Positions 1 to 5,368 of a DNA stretch of 5,368 nucleotides are shown in pieces. Under the pieces are notes generated by a model. It was not told the DNA's origin and searched no databases. It saw only the letters and a list, made by a program, of their open reading frames with translations. How positions within the stretch are numbered: the stretch's first letter is position 1; the number at the start of each line of letters is the position of its first letter. The position numbers and the translations under genes are program-made. Source of the stretch: Schlesneria sp. (GTDB taxonomy: Bacteria; Planctomycetota; Planctomycetia; Planctomycetales; Planctomycetaceae); the NCBI GenBank assembly GCA_025353525.1, contig JANXOO010000379.1:1-5368 (forward strand), read 5' to 3'.

Positions 1-105
1 ACAACACTCGGGCAACGGACGCACGGCAAGACCGTCAATATCGAGACGGACATCCTGGGAAAATACGCGAGGAAGTTCCTCGACCAAACGGCAACCACAG
101 GCTGA
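1..105 (+). CDS. ribE: Riboflavin synthase alpha chain, C-terminal end (partial)
   Basis: Only the last 34 codons are present; the gene starts before the window and stops with TGA at 103-105. The visible residues begin TTLGQRTHGKTVNIETDILG and continue KYARKFLDQ. This matches the conserved end of the second lumazine-binding barrel of riboflavin synthase, where the family usually reads TTLG..K.GD.VN.E.D...KYVE. The enzyme is cytoplasmic and trimeric. It dismutates two molecules of 6,7-dimethyl-8-ribityllumazine to riboflavin plus a pyrimidinedione, the last step of riboflavin synthesis. The closing helix (GKYARKFL) is the region that forms the trimer contact in known structures. The extra TATTG-type tail after it is unremarkable. 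The gene converges with the helicase gene that follows on the other strand. The symbol ribE is used in many genomes, ribC in E. coli. The call rests on a short fragment, but the motif is distinctive. Confidence 0.88.
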   Translation, partial: TTLGQRTHGKTVNIETDILGKYARKFLDQTATTG

Positions 106-163
106 AGTTATTGGTCGATCGACGCACCGTGTTATGTACAGTCAAACAGGAATGATCGAAAGC

Positions 164-187
164 AATGTGCCCGTTTTCGGCCGCATT
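164..187. terminator. Candidate terminator hairpin between convergent genes
   Basis: The arms AATGTGCCCG (164-173) and CGGCCGCATT (178-187) pair over ten positions with one G-T wobble and one C-C mismatch, closing a TTTT loop. The hairpin lies in the 93-base spacer between the riboflavin synthase stop and the helicase stop, where a shared terminator is expected. Read on the minus strand it is followed by GCTTTCG, a weak T-rich stretch; on the plus strand no T-run follows. It is therefore at best an imperfect intrinsic terminator, more plausible for the helicase transcript. Confidence 0.35.
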
Positions 188-198
188 CAACCGTCAGT

Positions 199-1971
199 TC
201 ACCGTCCCTGGCCACGACGTGGCGGGCCCCCGTCCCCCCGTCCCGGTTTGAAATCGCGCCGCGGTGGCTGGCCAGGCATCGCCTGAACACGGCGACCTCG
301 CAATCGAACACCCTGAACGGAGTCGAGAATCTGTTCGGCGGAATCGGCGGCAACCTGTACGAAACTGACTGTTGCCAGAATCTGGATTCCTCCAATAACT
401 GTTCGGGGAACTCCCGCTTCATTTGCGATACAGCCGACGAAATCGCCGGGTGAGACACCCGCGTTGTCGCCGATATTGAATTTGATCCAGACGCCGGTGT
501 CATCGATTCGAGGAGCGGGACCCGTATTCTCGCCTCGCCCGGTCACTTCGCGCGGCTTCGTCATTCGCGGCGGACCTTCGTCGTAATCCCGTCGCGCCGG
601 GCTGCGATCGAACGAATCAGTTCTCGGTGGTCGTCGCTGAGTTCGCGGATCGTCTTCGGCGATTCGTTCAGGAGCTCGAGTGCTCTCGCCCGCCAGCAGA
701 TGCATCAATGCAGAGACGATTTCACCTGGTGCGTGACCCGCTTCGATCAGGTCTTCCAGAAGTTTGTCTTGCGGTTTGAATTCGCCCGCCTGAATCGTGT
801 TATGCAGCGATTCGACCAGTCGGCTGGCGTGCTTCTCTTCGAGTTCTTCGAGACGTGGCACCGAAACTCTTGGAATTTTGGCTTTGGTAAACCGGATGAT
901 CTGCTGCAGTCGCCCGAACTCACGACCACTGACCAGGCTGATCGCTTTGCCACTCTTGCCCGCCCGACCAGTCCGTCCGATGCGGTGAACGTAATCCTCG
1001 GCATCGTGTGGCAATTCGTAGTTGAAGACGATTTCCAGGTCGTCAACATCCAGCCCTCGTGCAGCAACGTCGGTCGCGACAAGGATCTCGATTTTTCGAT
1101 CGCGAAACCGCTTCATCGTTCGTTCGCGCATCGGTTGAGTCATATCGCCATGAAGTTTGTCCGCCGCGTATCCTCGAGCGATCAGCGCTTCCGTCAATTG
1201 GTCGACCTGAATCTTCGTAAATCCGAAGACCAGGCCATAACGAACTTCGTGCAGATCAAGCAGCCGGCACAAAACTTCGGTCTTTGATCGATAGTCGACC
1301 TCGACGTATGACTGTTCAATCGCCGGGATATTCATCGCGGTCGATTCGATTTTCACGGTCACCGGATCGGTTGTGAAGCGTTCGATGATCTTGCGAATCG
1401 GTGGCGGAACCGTTGCTGAGAAGAGGACGATCTGCCGTTCGGTCGGCACCGTTTCGAGGATTTTCTCGATATCTTCGCGAAAACCCATATCCAGCATGCG
1501 GTCGGCTTCATCCAGCACAACCATTTTGACTTCGTTCAGCTTCAGCGTTCCTTGCTGAATGTGGTCGATCAATCGACCTGGCGTACCGATCACGATTTGT
1601 GGGCCAGCCTTCAGGCCACGAAATTGATGGTCGTAGCTTTGACCTCCAAAAATGGGAAGTTCACGGACCCCCTTTTTGAAATACGCCAGTTTGGCGATTT
1701 CTTCGGCCACCTGCGACGCCAGCTCGCGCGTCGGGCACATCATCAATACCTGAACCGAACGGACGGCCGGATCGGCCAATTCGACAGCAGGAATTCCAAA
1801 CGCCGCAGTCTTGCCGGAACCTGTCTGGGATTGTCCGATGACATCGCGACCGTCGAGCAGTGGTGGAATGGCTTCTGCCTGAATGGGCGAAGCCTGTTCG
1901 AACCCCATGCGTTCGACAGCCTTCAGTACTTCGGGCGAGAGCCCCAATTCAGAAAACAATTTTTGTGTCAT
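199..1971 (-). CDS. DEAD-box ATP-dependent RNA helicase, DeaD/DbpA type
   Basis: This is a complete 590-residue cytoplasmic RNA helicase that should unwind short RNA duplexes using ATP, typically in ribosome assembly, cold adaptation or mRNA turnover. All core motifs are intact: Q motif around 23-36 with Gln31, Walker A SQTGSGKT (48-55), PTRELA (80-85), GG (109-110), TPGR (130-133), DEAD (154-157), SAT (185-187), LVFGFTK (247-253), ATDVAARGLD (299-308) and HRIGRTGR (329-336). Residues about 365-430 match the helical extension seen after the helicase core in DeaD-like proteins. A disordered Arg/Pro/Asp-rich linker (about 431-489) precedes a DbpA-type RNA-binding domain (about 491-565, starting GVWIKFNIGDNAGVSPGD). 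The protein ends in a basic Gly/Pro/Arg-rich tail. The ATG at 1969-1971 is the most upstream start possible, because an in-frame TAG lies 9 bases further upstream (1981-1983). No Shine-Dalgarno is evident. The exact subfamily (DeaD, DbpA or RhlE-like) is uncertain, so no symbol is given. Confidence 0.95.
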   Translation of the reverse strand: MTQKLFSELGLSPEVLKAVERMGFEQASPIQAEAIPPLLDGRDVIGQSQTGSGKTAAFGIPAVELADPAVRSVQVLMMCPTRELASQVAEEIAKLAYFKKGVRELPIFGGQSYDHQFRGLKAGPQIVIGTPGRLIDHIQQGTLKLNEVKMVVLDEADRMLDMGFREDIEKILETVPTERQIVLFSATVPPPIRKIIERFTTDPVTVKIESTAMNIPAIEQSYVEVDYRSKTEVLCRLLDLHEVRYGLVFGFTKIQVDQLTEALIARGYAADKLHGDMTQPMRERTMKRFRDRKIEILVATDVAARGLDVDDLEIVFNYELPHDAEDYVHRIGRTGRAGKSGKAISLVSGREFGRLQQIIRFTKAKIPRVSVPRLEELEEKHASRLVESLHNTIQAGEFKPQDKLLEDLIEAGHAPGEIVSALMHLLAGESTRAPERIAEDDPRTQRRPPRTDSFDRSPARRDYDEGPPRMTKPREVTGRGENTGPAPRIDDTGVWIKFNIGDNAGVSPGDFVGCIANEAGVPRTVIGGIQILATVSFVQVAADSAEQILDSVQGVRLRGRRVQAMPGQPPRRDFKPGRGDGGPPRRGQGR

Positions 1972-2326
1972 ACAACAATTCTAACGGGAACGGCGACACG
2001 ATCACAGTATGGAACGCCAGGGAACCAACGACTTCTCCGACATCCTGGTTGAATCGTACACATTATGACGGTCGAATCGACGCATCCTGGCGGAATGCCA
2101 GAAGATTTCAACTCGAAAAGTCCCTTGAAGAACCTGGCCAATGAGACGAATCAAACGAGGGCTCTCACGGCTTTTTCCGCGACCGGTATTTCCTTTCCTG
2201 CCGGTCGCCCCAGGGGTTTTGTTTCATGAATTTCCGCAGCCGGACGCCACACAGGCCGTTTAGTGTTCCCTTGGCGGCGACTCTCCTCTATTTTATCGTC
2301 GCACGCACTTTACACGGGATAAATTG
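1972..2326. other. Divergent intergenic region
   Basis: This stretch of about 355 bases separates the helicase start (minus strand) from the aldolase-like gene start (plus strand), so it should contain promoters for both. I found no convincing sigma-70 pair in either direction: TATTTT at 2289-2294 has only TTGGCG at 2271-2276 upstream, with a spacer of 12 that is too short, and CATAAT on the minus strand (2062-2067) lacks a fitting -35 box. The notable structure is a perfect inverted repeat at 2179-2208, listed separately. A 54-codon open frame (2065-2229, plus strand) crosses it but has no ribosome binding site and no recognisable product. No tRNA or known riboswitch was recognised. Confidence 0.7.
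2179..2208. repeat. Perfect 8-bp GC-rich inverted repeat in divergent spacer
   Basis: The arms GCGACCGG (2179-2186) and CCGGTCGC (2201-2208) are exact reverse complements around a pyrimidine-rich 14-base loop (2187-2200). The arm centres are 22 bases apart, close to two helical turns, which would suit a dimeric regulator. As RNA the same arms form a strong hairpin. On the plus strand a T-rich run (TTTTGTTT, 2217-2224) follows after eight bases, so a leader attenuator or terminator upstream of the aldolase-like gene is also possible. The repeat is seen directly; its role is inference. Confidence 0.55.
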
Positions 2327-3580
2327 ATGGCTGTCAAGAAATCGCTCGATGAAAAACTGCGATCGATCCATGCTGACCCGCAAGGATCGCAGGAGTTCAT
2401 TATTGCGGATGCCAAAGACGCTGATATGGCATTCGGGATGTCGGGTCCGGGGGTCGTCAGATCAGGTGCATCGCCCGAATCACACGCGGGCGAAGTTCGC
2501 TTCAAAACGCTCGCCGAATACCGGGACCAGATTCGTCAGGTCATCGATCAACAACTGGTCGATATCGTGCTGATGTCAGCCAGTACATCCGAGCAATTGG
2601 CCGTCAACGAACGCCTGTTCGAGAATTCTCTGATCACGCCAGCCGCGCGTGCGAATGACGCGACTGATGTGCATGTGCCGCGCGGGGGGACCGTTCATAC
2701 TGAACCCGCGCGACCGTTTCGATCGGCTCATATCGATCACATGCAATGCGGACACCTCGACTGTTCGACGGCCGAACGCGTACTGGGCGCGAACCTGGGA
2801 TTGTATTCGGTCACGTTTACGAATGATCTGGTACGCGACCTGGAAACGCTGACCCGGTACAAGGAGTTTCGTGAAGAGGCCGAACGCAAAGGGTTTCGAC
2901 ATTTCCTGGAAATCTTCGATCCCAACGTCCCTGATGCAGTTGCCGAAGGGAAGTTGCCAGGATTCATCAACGATTTGATCGCTCGAACATTGGCCGGAGT
3001 TGCCCGGGCAGGACGACCGGTGTTTCTGAAAATCGTTTACCACGGTCCCAAAGCGATGGAAGAACTGGTTGCGTACGATCCACATCTGGTGGTCGGAGTC
3101 CTGGGTGGAGCCGCAGGGACAACACTCGACGCCTTCCAGCTGTTGCATCAGGCAAAGAAATATGGTGGCCGGGCGGCTCTGTTCGGACGGAAGATCAATC
3201 AGGCGGAAAACCAGTTGGCATTCATAGAATTCCTGCGCCTCATTGCCGATGGTGTCATCGAGCCTGTCGAAGCTGTGAAAGCCTACCATTCGGTCCTGCA
3301 AAAACTGCAGGTGACTCCGGTGCGGACGCTGGAGCAAGACCTCACCAACCAGACAAACGTCATGAGTTATGGACGCAGCACAACGACGACGATCAGCATT
3401 CCGGAAACGTCCGTTCAGCGACCTTCCGGACCAGTTTCATCGCCATCAGGATTGCCGGCGGCTCCGGTACTGGATAAAGCAGCGAAGAATTTGCCAACTG
3501 ACAATCCTGATTTCTCGAAAATGACATCCGCTCAGCGCCTGCAGTATCATCTTGATCGACTGAACCGGTCACTTGGATGA
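2327..3580 (+). CDS. Predicted class I aldolase-like TIM-barrel protein with C-terminal tail
   Basis: This is a 417-residue cytoplasmic protein of unproven function. Eight beta-strand candidates occur in order, as expected for a beta/alpha barrel: FIIADAK (24-30), VDIVLMSAS (78-86), AHIDHMQCGH (134-143), GLYSVTFTND (158-167), HFLEIFDPN (192-200), PVFLKIVYHG (231-240), LVVGVLGGAAGT (254-265) and RAALFGRKIN (282-291). Lys235 sits on strand 6, where class I aldolases of the DhnA/LsrF/LacD group carry the Schiff-base lysine. The glycine-rich strand-7 loop and the GR of strand 8 resemble their phosphate-binding site. These assignments are by eye. The barrel is followed by a Ser/Thr/Pro-rich linker (about 350-392) and a short amphipathic helix (about 397-416). 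The start is taken as ATG 2327, with GGGA (2316-2319) seven bases upstream; the adjacent in-frame TTG at 2324 is less likely. Substrate and pathway cannot be stated. A structural, non-catalytic barrel is the main alternative. Confidence 0.8.
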   Translation: MAVKKSLDEKLRSIHADPQGSQEFIIADAKDADMAFGMSGPGVVRSGASPESHAGEVRFKTLAEYRDQIRQVIDQQLVDIVLMSASTSEQLAVNERLFENSLITPAARANDATDVHVPRGGTVHTEPARPFRSAHIDHMQCGHLDCSTAERVLGANLGLYSVTFTNDLVRDLETLTRYKEFREEAERKGFRHFLEIFDPNVPDAVAEGKLPGFINDLIARTLAGVARAGRPVFLKIVYHGPKAMEELVAYDPHLVVGVLGGAAGTTLDAFQLLHQAKKYGGRAALFGRKINQAENQLAFIEFLRLIADGVIEPVEAVKAYHSVLQKLQVTPVRTLEQDLTNQTNVMSYGRSTTTTISIPETSVQRPSGPVSSPSGLPAAPVLDKAAKNLPTDNPDFSKMTSAQRLQYHLDRLNRSLG

Positions 3581-3599
3581 CCGACTGATGCCATCGGTC
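3566..3599 (+). other. Two mutually exclusive small hairpins at the stop of the aldolase-like gene
   Basis: CGGTCA (3566-3571) pairs perfectly with TGACCG (3578-3583) across a 6-base loop, and GACCGA (3579-3584) pairs perfectly with TCGGTC (3594-3599) across a 9-base loop. The middle segment is shared and contains the TGA stop, so only one hairpin can form at a time. No T-run follows, so this is not a standard intrinsic terminator. It may be chance or a weak 3'-end or intercistronic structure. Confidence 0.3.
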
Positions 3600-3686
3600 G
3601 TGATTGCTGCGCATGGCGACGCTCGCGACAATTGCACGAGACACTGTTCCCGGGCAAATTTGGCGAGAAGTTCGAGTCACACAAAC

Positions 3687-3692
3687 AGGTGA
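3687..3692 (+). promoter_or_regulatory. Ribosome binding site deciding the start at 3698
   Basis: AGGTGA lies five bases upstream of the ATG at 3698. It is the clearest Shine-Dalgarno sequence in the window. It argues for this start rather than the in-frame TTG at 3632, which would add 22 residues. Confidence 0.75.
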
Positions 3693-3697
3693 AACTC

Positions 3698-4651
3698 ATG
3701 GATCAGGAAGCCGTTGACGAGAAACTGGCACGATTTCGGACCGCTCTGGATCAACTCATTGAACGGCTCTCAGGGGACCGGTATGTCCTCGCCGTCGTCC
3801 TTGTGGGAAGTCTTTCGGAAACGACGATCTGGCGCCGTGAGTCCCTTGGATTATGGATCATCGAAGCAGACGGTGTCAGTCGCCGGTTGCGAAGCGATGG
3901 CAATGACGAACGCACGTATCGCATTCTGGTCGAGAACGGAATCAATATCCACGCCGAGGTTATTCCCCGCAGCCGATTCAAACAGATGGTGGAAGGGTCG
4001 TCGCGAACCGCGTTCTCTTGCAACTTTTTTGCCGAGCGAAAGCTCGTGTACAGCAACGATCCGTCGATCGACAAATGGTTTGACCAGGCCATCACCGTCG
4101 CGATCAAGGATCAGGAACGGGAGTTACTGGCGTTTTCGACCTGGACAATCCACGCTCATCGCCATGCGCATAAACGGCTCGAGTTCAAAAACGACATTGA
4201 ACTGGCGAGTCAGGAAGTCCTGGCGGCGGCACACAGCGTCGCATACACCGAAATCATCCGCCTTGGACAGGTCTGGGAACAGGATGTGATCTATCGTGCC
4301 ATCGAATCCAATCCGTCTCTGTTTCAAACGATTTACCTCGATGTTCTGTCACGTCGAACGAATCGCAAGGTCCTTGAATTGGCACTCCAACAGATCGATG
4401 ACTATTTGGATCAGAATTACAAATTGCATCTCAAACCGTTGCTACATTACCTGAAGAAGGAATACCGGCTCGTTCCCCTGTCGGAAATCAGTGACTTCTT
4501 TGCATTCTCGGAAGTCTATCCCTGGCACCTGGAATCGGCCTGCGAATGGCTCGAAAGGAAAGGGCGGCTGCAGAAACTGTCGGCTCCGTTCAAGCTCACG
4601 AAACGCAGCCTGGATCAGGTCGAAGAACCCGCCTATTTTCTGGATACATGA
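3698..4651 (+). CDS. Hypothetical protein with a degenerate nucleotidyltransferase-like domain
   Basis: The protein has 317 residues and no signal peptide or membrane segment, so it is probably cytoplasmic. Residues about 28-125 resemble the Pol-beta-type nucleotidyltransferase fold. There is a hydrophobic strand ending in the glycine-serine pair VGS (36-38), a second strand LGLWIIE (50-56), a third strand INIHAEVIP (82-90), and the segment FFAERKLVYSNDPSI (110-124), which resembles the conserved 'LVYD.D' part of the fold. The usual catalytic D-x-D on the second strand is missing: its positions appear to be Ser49 and Gly51. Glu87 could correspond to the third acidic residue. Residues about 130-245 are predicted helical, rich in His (HAHRHAHKR, 152-160) and Lys. 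Residues about 255-300 look like a winged-helix-type module, and the protein ends EEPAYFLDT. The start is fixed by a good ribosome binding site. It lies six bases before the UvrA-like gene, suggesting co-transcription. The function is unknown; a regulatory or binding role fits the lost acid residues better than catalysis. Confidence 0.75.
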   Translation: MDQEAVDEKLARFRTALDQLIERLSGDRYVLAVVLVGSLSETTIWRRESLGLWIIEADGVSRRLRSDGNDERTYRILVENGINIHAEVIPRSRFKQMVEGSSRTAFSCNFFAERKLVYSNDPSIDKWFDQAITVAIKDQERELLAFSTWTIHAHRHAHKRLEFKNDIELASQEVLAAAHSVAYTEIIRLGQVWEQDVIYRAIESNPSLFQTIYLDVLSRRTNRKVLELALQQIDDYLDQNYKLHLKPLLHYLKKEYRLVPLSEISDFFAFSEVYPWHLESACEWLERKGRLQKLSAPFKLTKRSLDQVEEPAYFLDT

Positions 4652-4657
4652 CAACAA

Positions 4658-5368
4658 ATGCGATCGACGATAGAGGTTCAGGGCGCCCGCGAAAACAACC
4701 TGAAGAATATCACCCTTGAGATCCCTCGTGACAAGCTGATTGTCGTTACCGGTGTCAGCGGTTCGGGAAAATCATCCCTCGCATTTGACACGATCTATGC
4801 CGAGGGGCAGCGACGATTACTGGCGTCGATGTCGACGTTCGCCAAACGGTTCATCGGACAATTGAAAAAACCCGATGTCGATTTCGTGAATGGGCTCTCG
4901 CCTGTCGTCTCGATCGATCAGAAGACGATCGGATCGAATCCGCGTTCGACCGTCGGAACCATGACCGATATCTCGGATTATCTGCGGATGCTGTTCGCGA
5001 TCCTGGGAACTCCGCATTGTCCCCTGTGCGAAGAAACCCTTCCCGTTCGCACGACCCATCAAATGCTGGAACACCTGCTTTCGTTGCCAGCCGGTTCCGA
5101 AGTCGAGGTTCGGACACCCGTTCACAAGATTTACGGCGAAGACTATGCGTACTTGTTCGAGCAGATTCGTATCAATGGCTATCGCCGAGCAAGAATCGAC
5201 GGCCAACCTCGCGATCTGGGCGATAATATTGAACTCGACGAAGACGAAGACCATATCATCGAAGCCATCATCGATTCGTTTGTAATCGGGCCCGGAATCG
5301 ATCAACAGGTCCTGAAATCGCTTGAAAACGGACTGAAGCTGGGTGACGGGTTGCTCGGTTTTCATATT
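4658..5368 (+). CDS. UvrA-family ABC ATPase, probable paralogue (partial, N-terminal 237 residues)
   Basis: The frame opens at ATG 4658 and runs to the window end without a stop; canonical UvrA has about 940-950 residues. The sequence is clearly UvrA-family: an N-terminal [10 protein letters not shown] segment (9-18), Walker [10 protein letters not shown] (32-40), [12 protein letters not shown] (42-53), KKPDVD (70-75), [12 protein letters not shown] (79-90, Gln88 the likely Q-loop residue), NPRSTVGT (94-101), DYLRMLFA (107-114), and the Cys pair CPLC (121-124). Residues from about 130 correspond to the UvrB-interacting insertion. UvrA normally scans DNA as a dimer and loads UvrB at lesions. 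Here the stretch normally reading RRYVESLSAYARQFL is [15 protein letters not shown], which suggests a paralogue rather than the housekeeping copy. The ribosome binding site is poor, and the preceding stop lies six bases upstream, so translational coupling is likely. Whether the signature motifs, zinc finger and second ATPase domain are intact cannot be seen here. Confidence 0.92.
   Translation, partial: MRSTIEVQGARENNLKNITLEIPRDKLIVVTGVSGSGKSSLAFDTIYAEGQRRLLASMSTFAKRFIGQLKKPDVDFVNGLSPVVSIDQKTIGSNPRSTVGTMTDISDYLRMLFAILGTPHCPLCEETLPVRTTHQMLEHLLSLPAGSEVEVRTPVHKIYGEDYAYLFEQIRINGYRRARIDGQPRDLGDNIELDEDEDHIIEAIIDSFVIGPGIDQQVLKSLENGLKLGDGLLGFHI

Noticed and set aside
110..123. Palindromic TCGATCGA-type words as a repeat family
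   Set aside because: CGATCG-like words occur throughout the window, including in coding sequence, with no regular spacing, so they reflect base composition rather than a dedicated repeat.
700..1287. 195-codon plus-strand open frame opposite the helicase gene
   Set aside because: It lies wholly antisense to intact, strongly conserved helicase motifs and its product resembles no family. It is a by-product of the codon usage of the real gene.
2271..2296. TTGGCG and TATTTT as a promoter for the barrel gene
   Set aside because: The spacer is only 12 bases, far below the 16-18 needed, and both boxes are imperfect.
2576..3337. 253-codon minus-strand open frame opposite the barrel gene
   Set aside because: It has no recognisable domain, and the plus-strand frame carries a coherent eight-strand pattern and a plausible ribosome binding site. 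The minus frame is a shadow.
3579..3599. Intrinsic terminator after the barrel gene
   Set aside because: The stem is only six base pairs with a 9-base loop, and no T-run follows.
3632..3697. N-terminal extension of the nucleotidyltransferase-like protein from a TTG at 3632
   Set aside because: No Shine-Dalgarno precedes the TTG, whereas AGGTGA lies at ideal distance from the ATG at 3698.
4648..4719. ATG overlapping the stop of the nucleotidyltransferase-like gene (ATGA arrangement) as start of the next gene
   Set aside because: This frame ends after 23 codons and does not match UvrA. The ATG at 4658 opens the correct frame with the expected UvrA N-terminus.
4817..5365. 182-codon minus-strand open frame opposite the UvrA-like gene
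   Set aside because: The plus strand encodes clear UvrA motifs through the whole stretch.

Overview
The window looks like chromosomal DNA from a bacterium of moderate GC content, most probably a planctomycete (Planctomycetota). That placement is an inference. It rests on the aldolase-like barrel protein, which resembles a family I associate with planctomycete genomes, on the UvrA-paralogue type, and on sparse Shine-Dalgarno signals. No rRNA or marker gene is present to prove it. There is no sign of phage, insertion sequences, CRISPR or tRNA.

Layout: (1) 1-105, the last 34 codons of a plus-strand riboflavin synthase alpha-chain gene. (2) 106-198, a short convergent spacer with a candidate terminator hairpin. 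(3) 199-1971, minus strand, a complete 590-residue DEAD-box RNA helicase of the DeaD/DbpA type with a C-terminal DbpA-like RNA-binding domain. (4) 1972-2326, a divergent non-coding region with a perfect 8-bp GC-rich inverted repeat. (5) 2327-3580, plus strand, a 417-residue protein whose predicted strand order and strand-6 lysine suggest a class I aldolase-like TIM barrel, followed by a low-complexity linker and a short amphipathic tail. (6) 3698-4651, plus strand, a 317-residue protein with an apparently degenerate nucleotidyltransferase fold and a C-terminal all-helical/winged-helix-like part. (7) 4658 to the window end, plus strand, the first 237 codons of a UvrA-family ABC ATPase that differs from canonical UvrA in a usually conserved stretch.

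The three plus-strand genes from 2327 onward lie in one direction. The last two are separated by only 6 bases and are probably co-transcribed. The most interesting association is the pseudo-nucleotidyltransferase with the UvrA paralogue: a two-gene unit in which a protein that seems to have lost its catalytic aspartates may act as sensor or partner of a DNA-scanning ATPase. The aldolase-like protein, with its detachable-looking C-terminal helix, is the second point of interest. Neither is proven to be a new system from this window alone.
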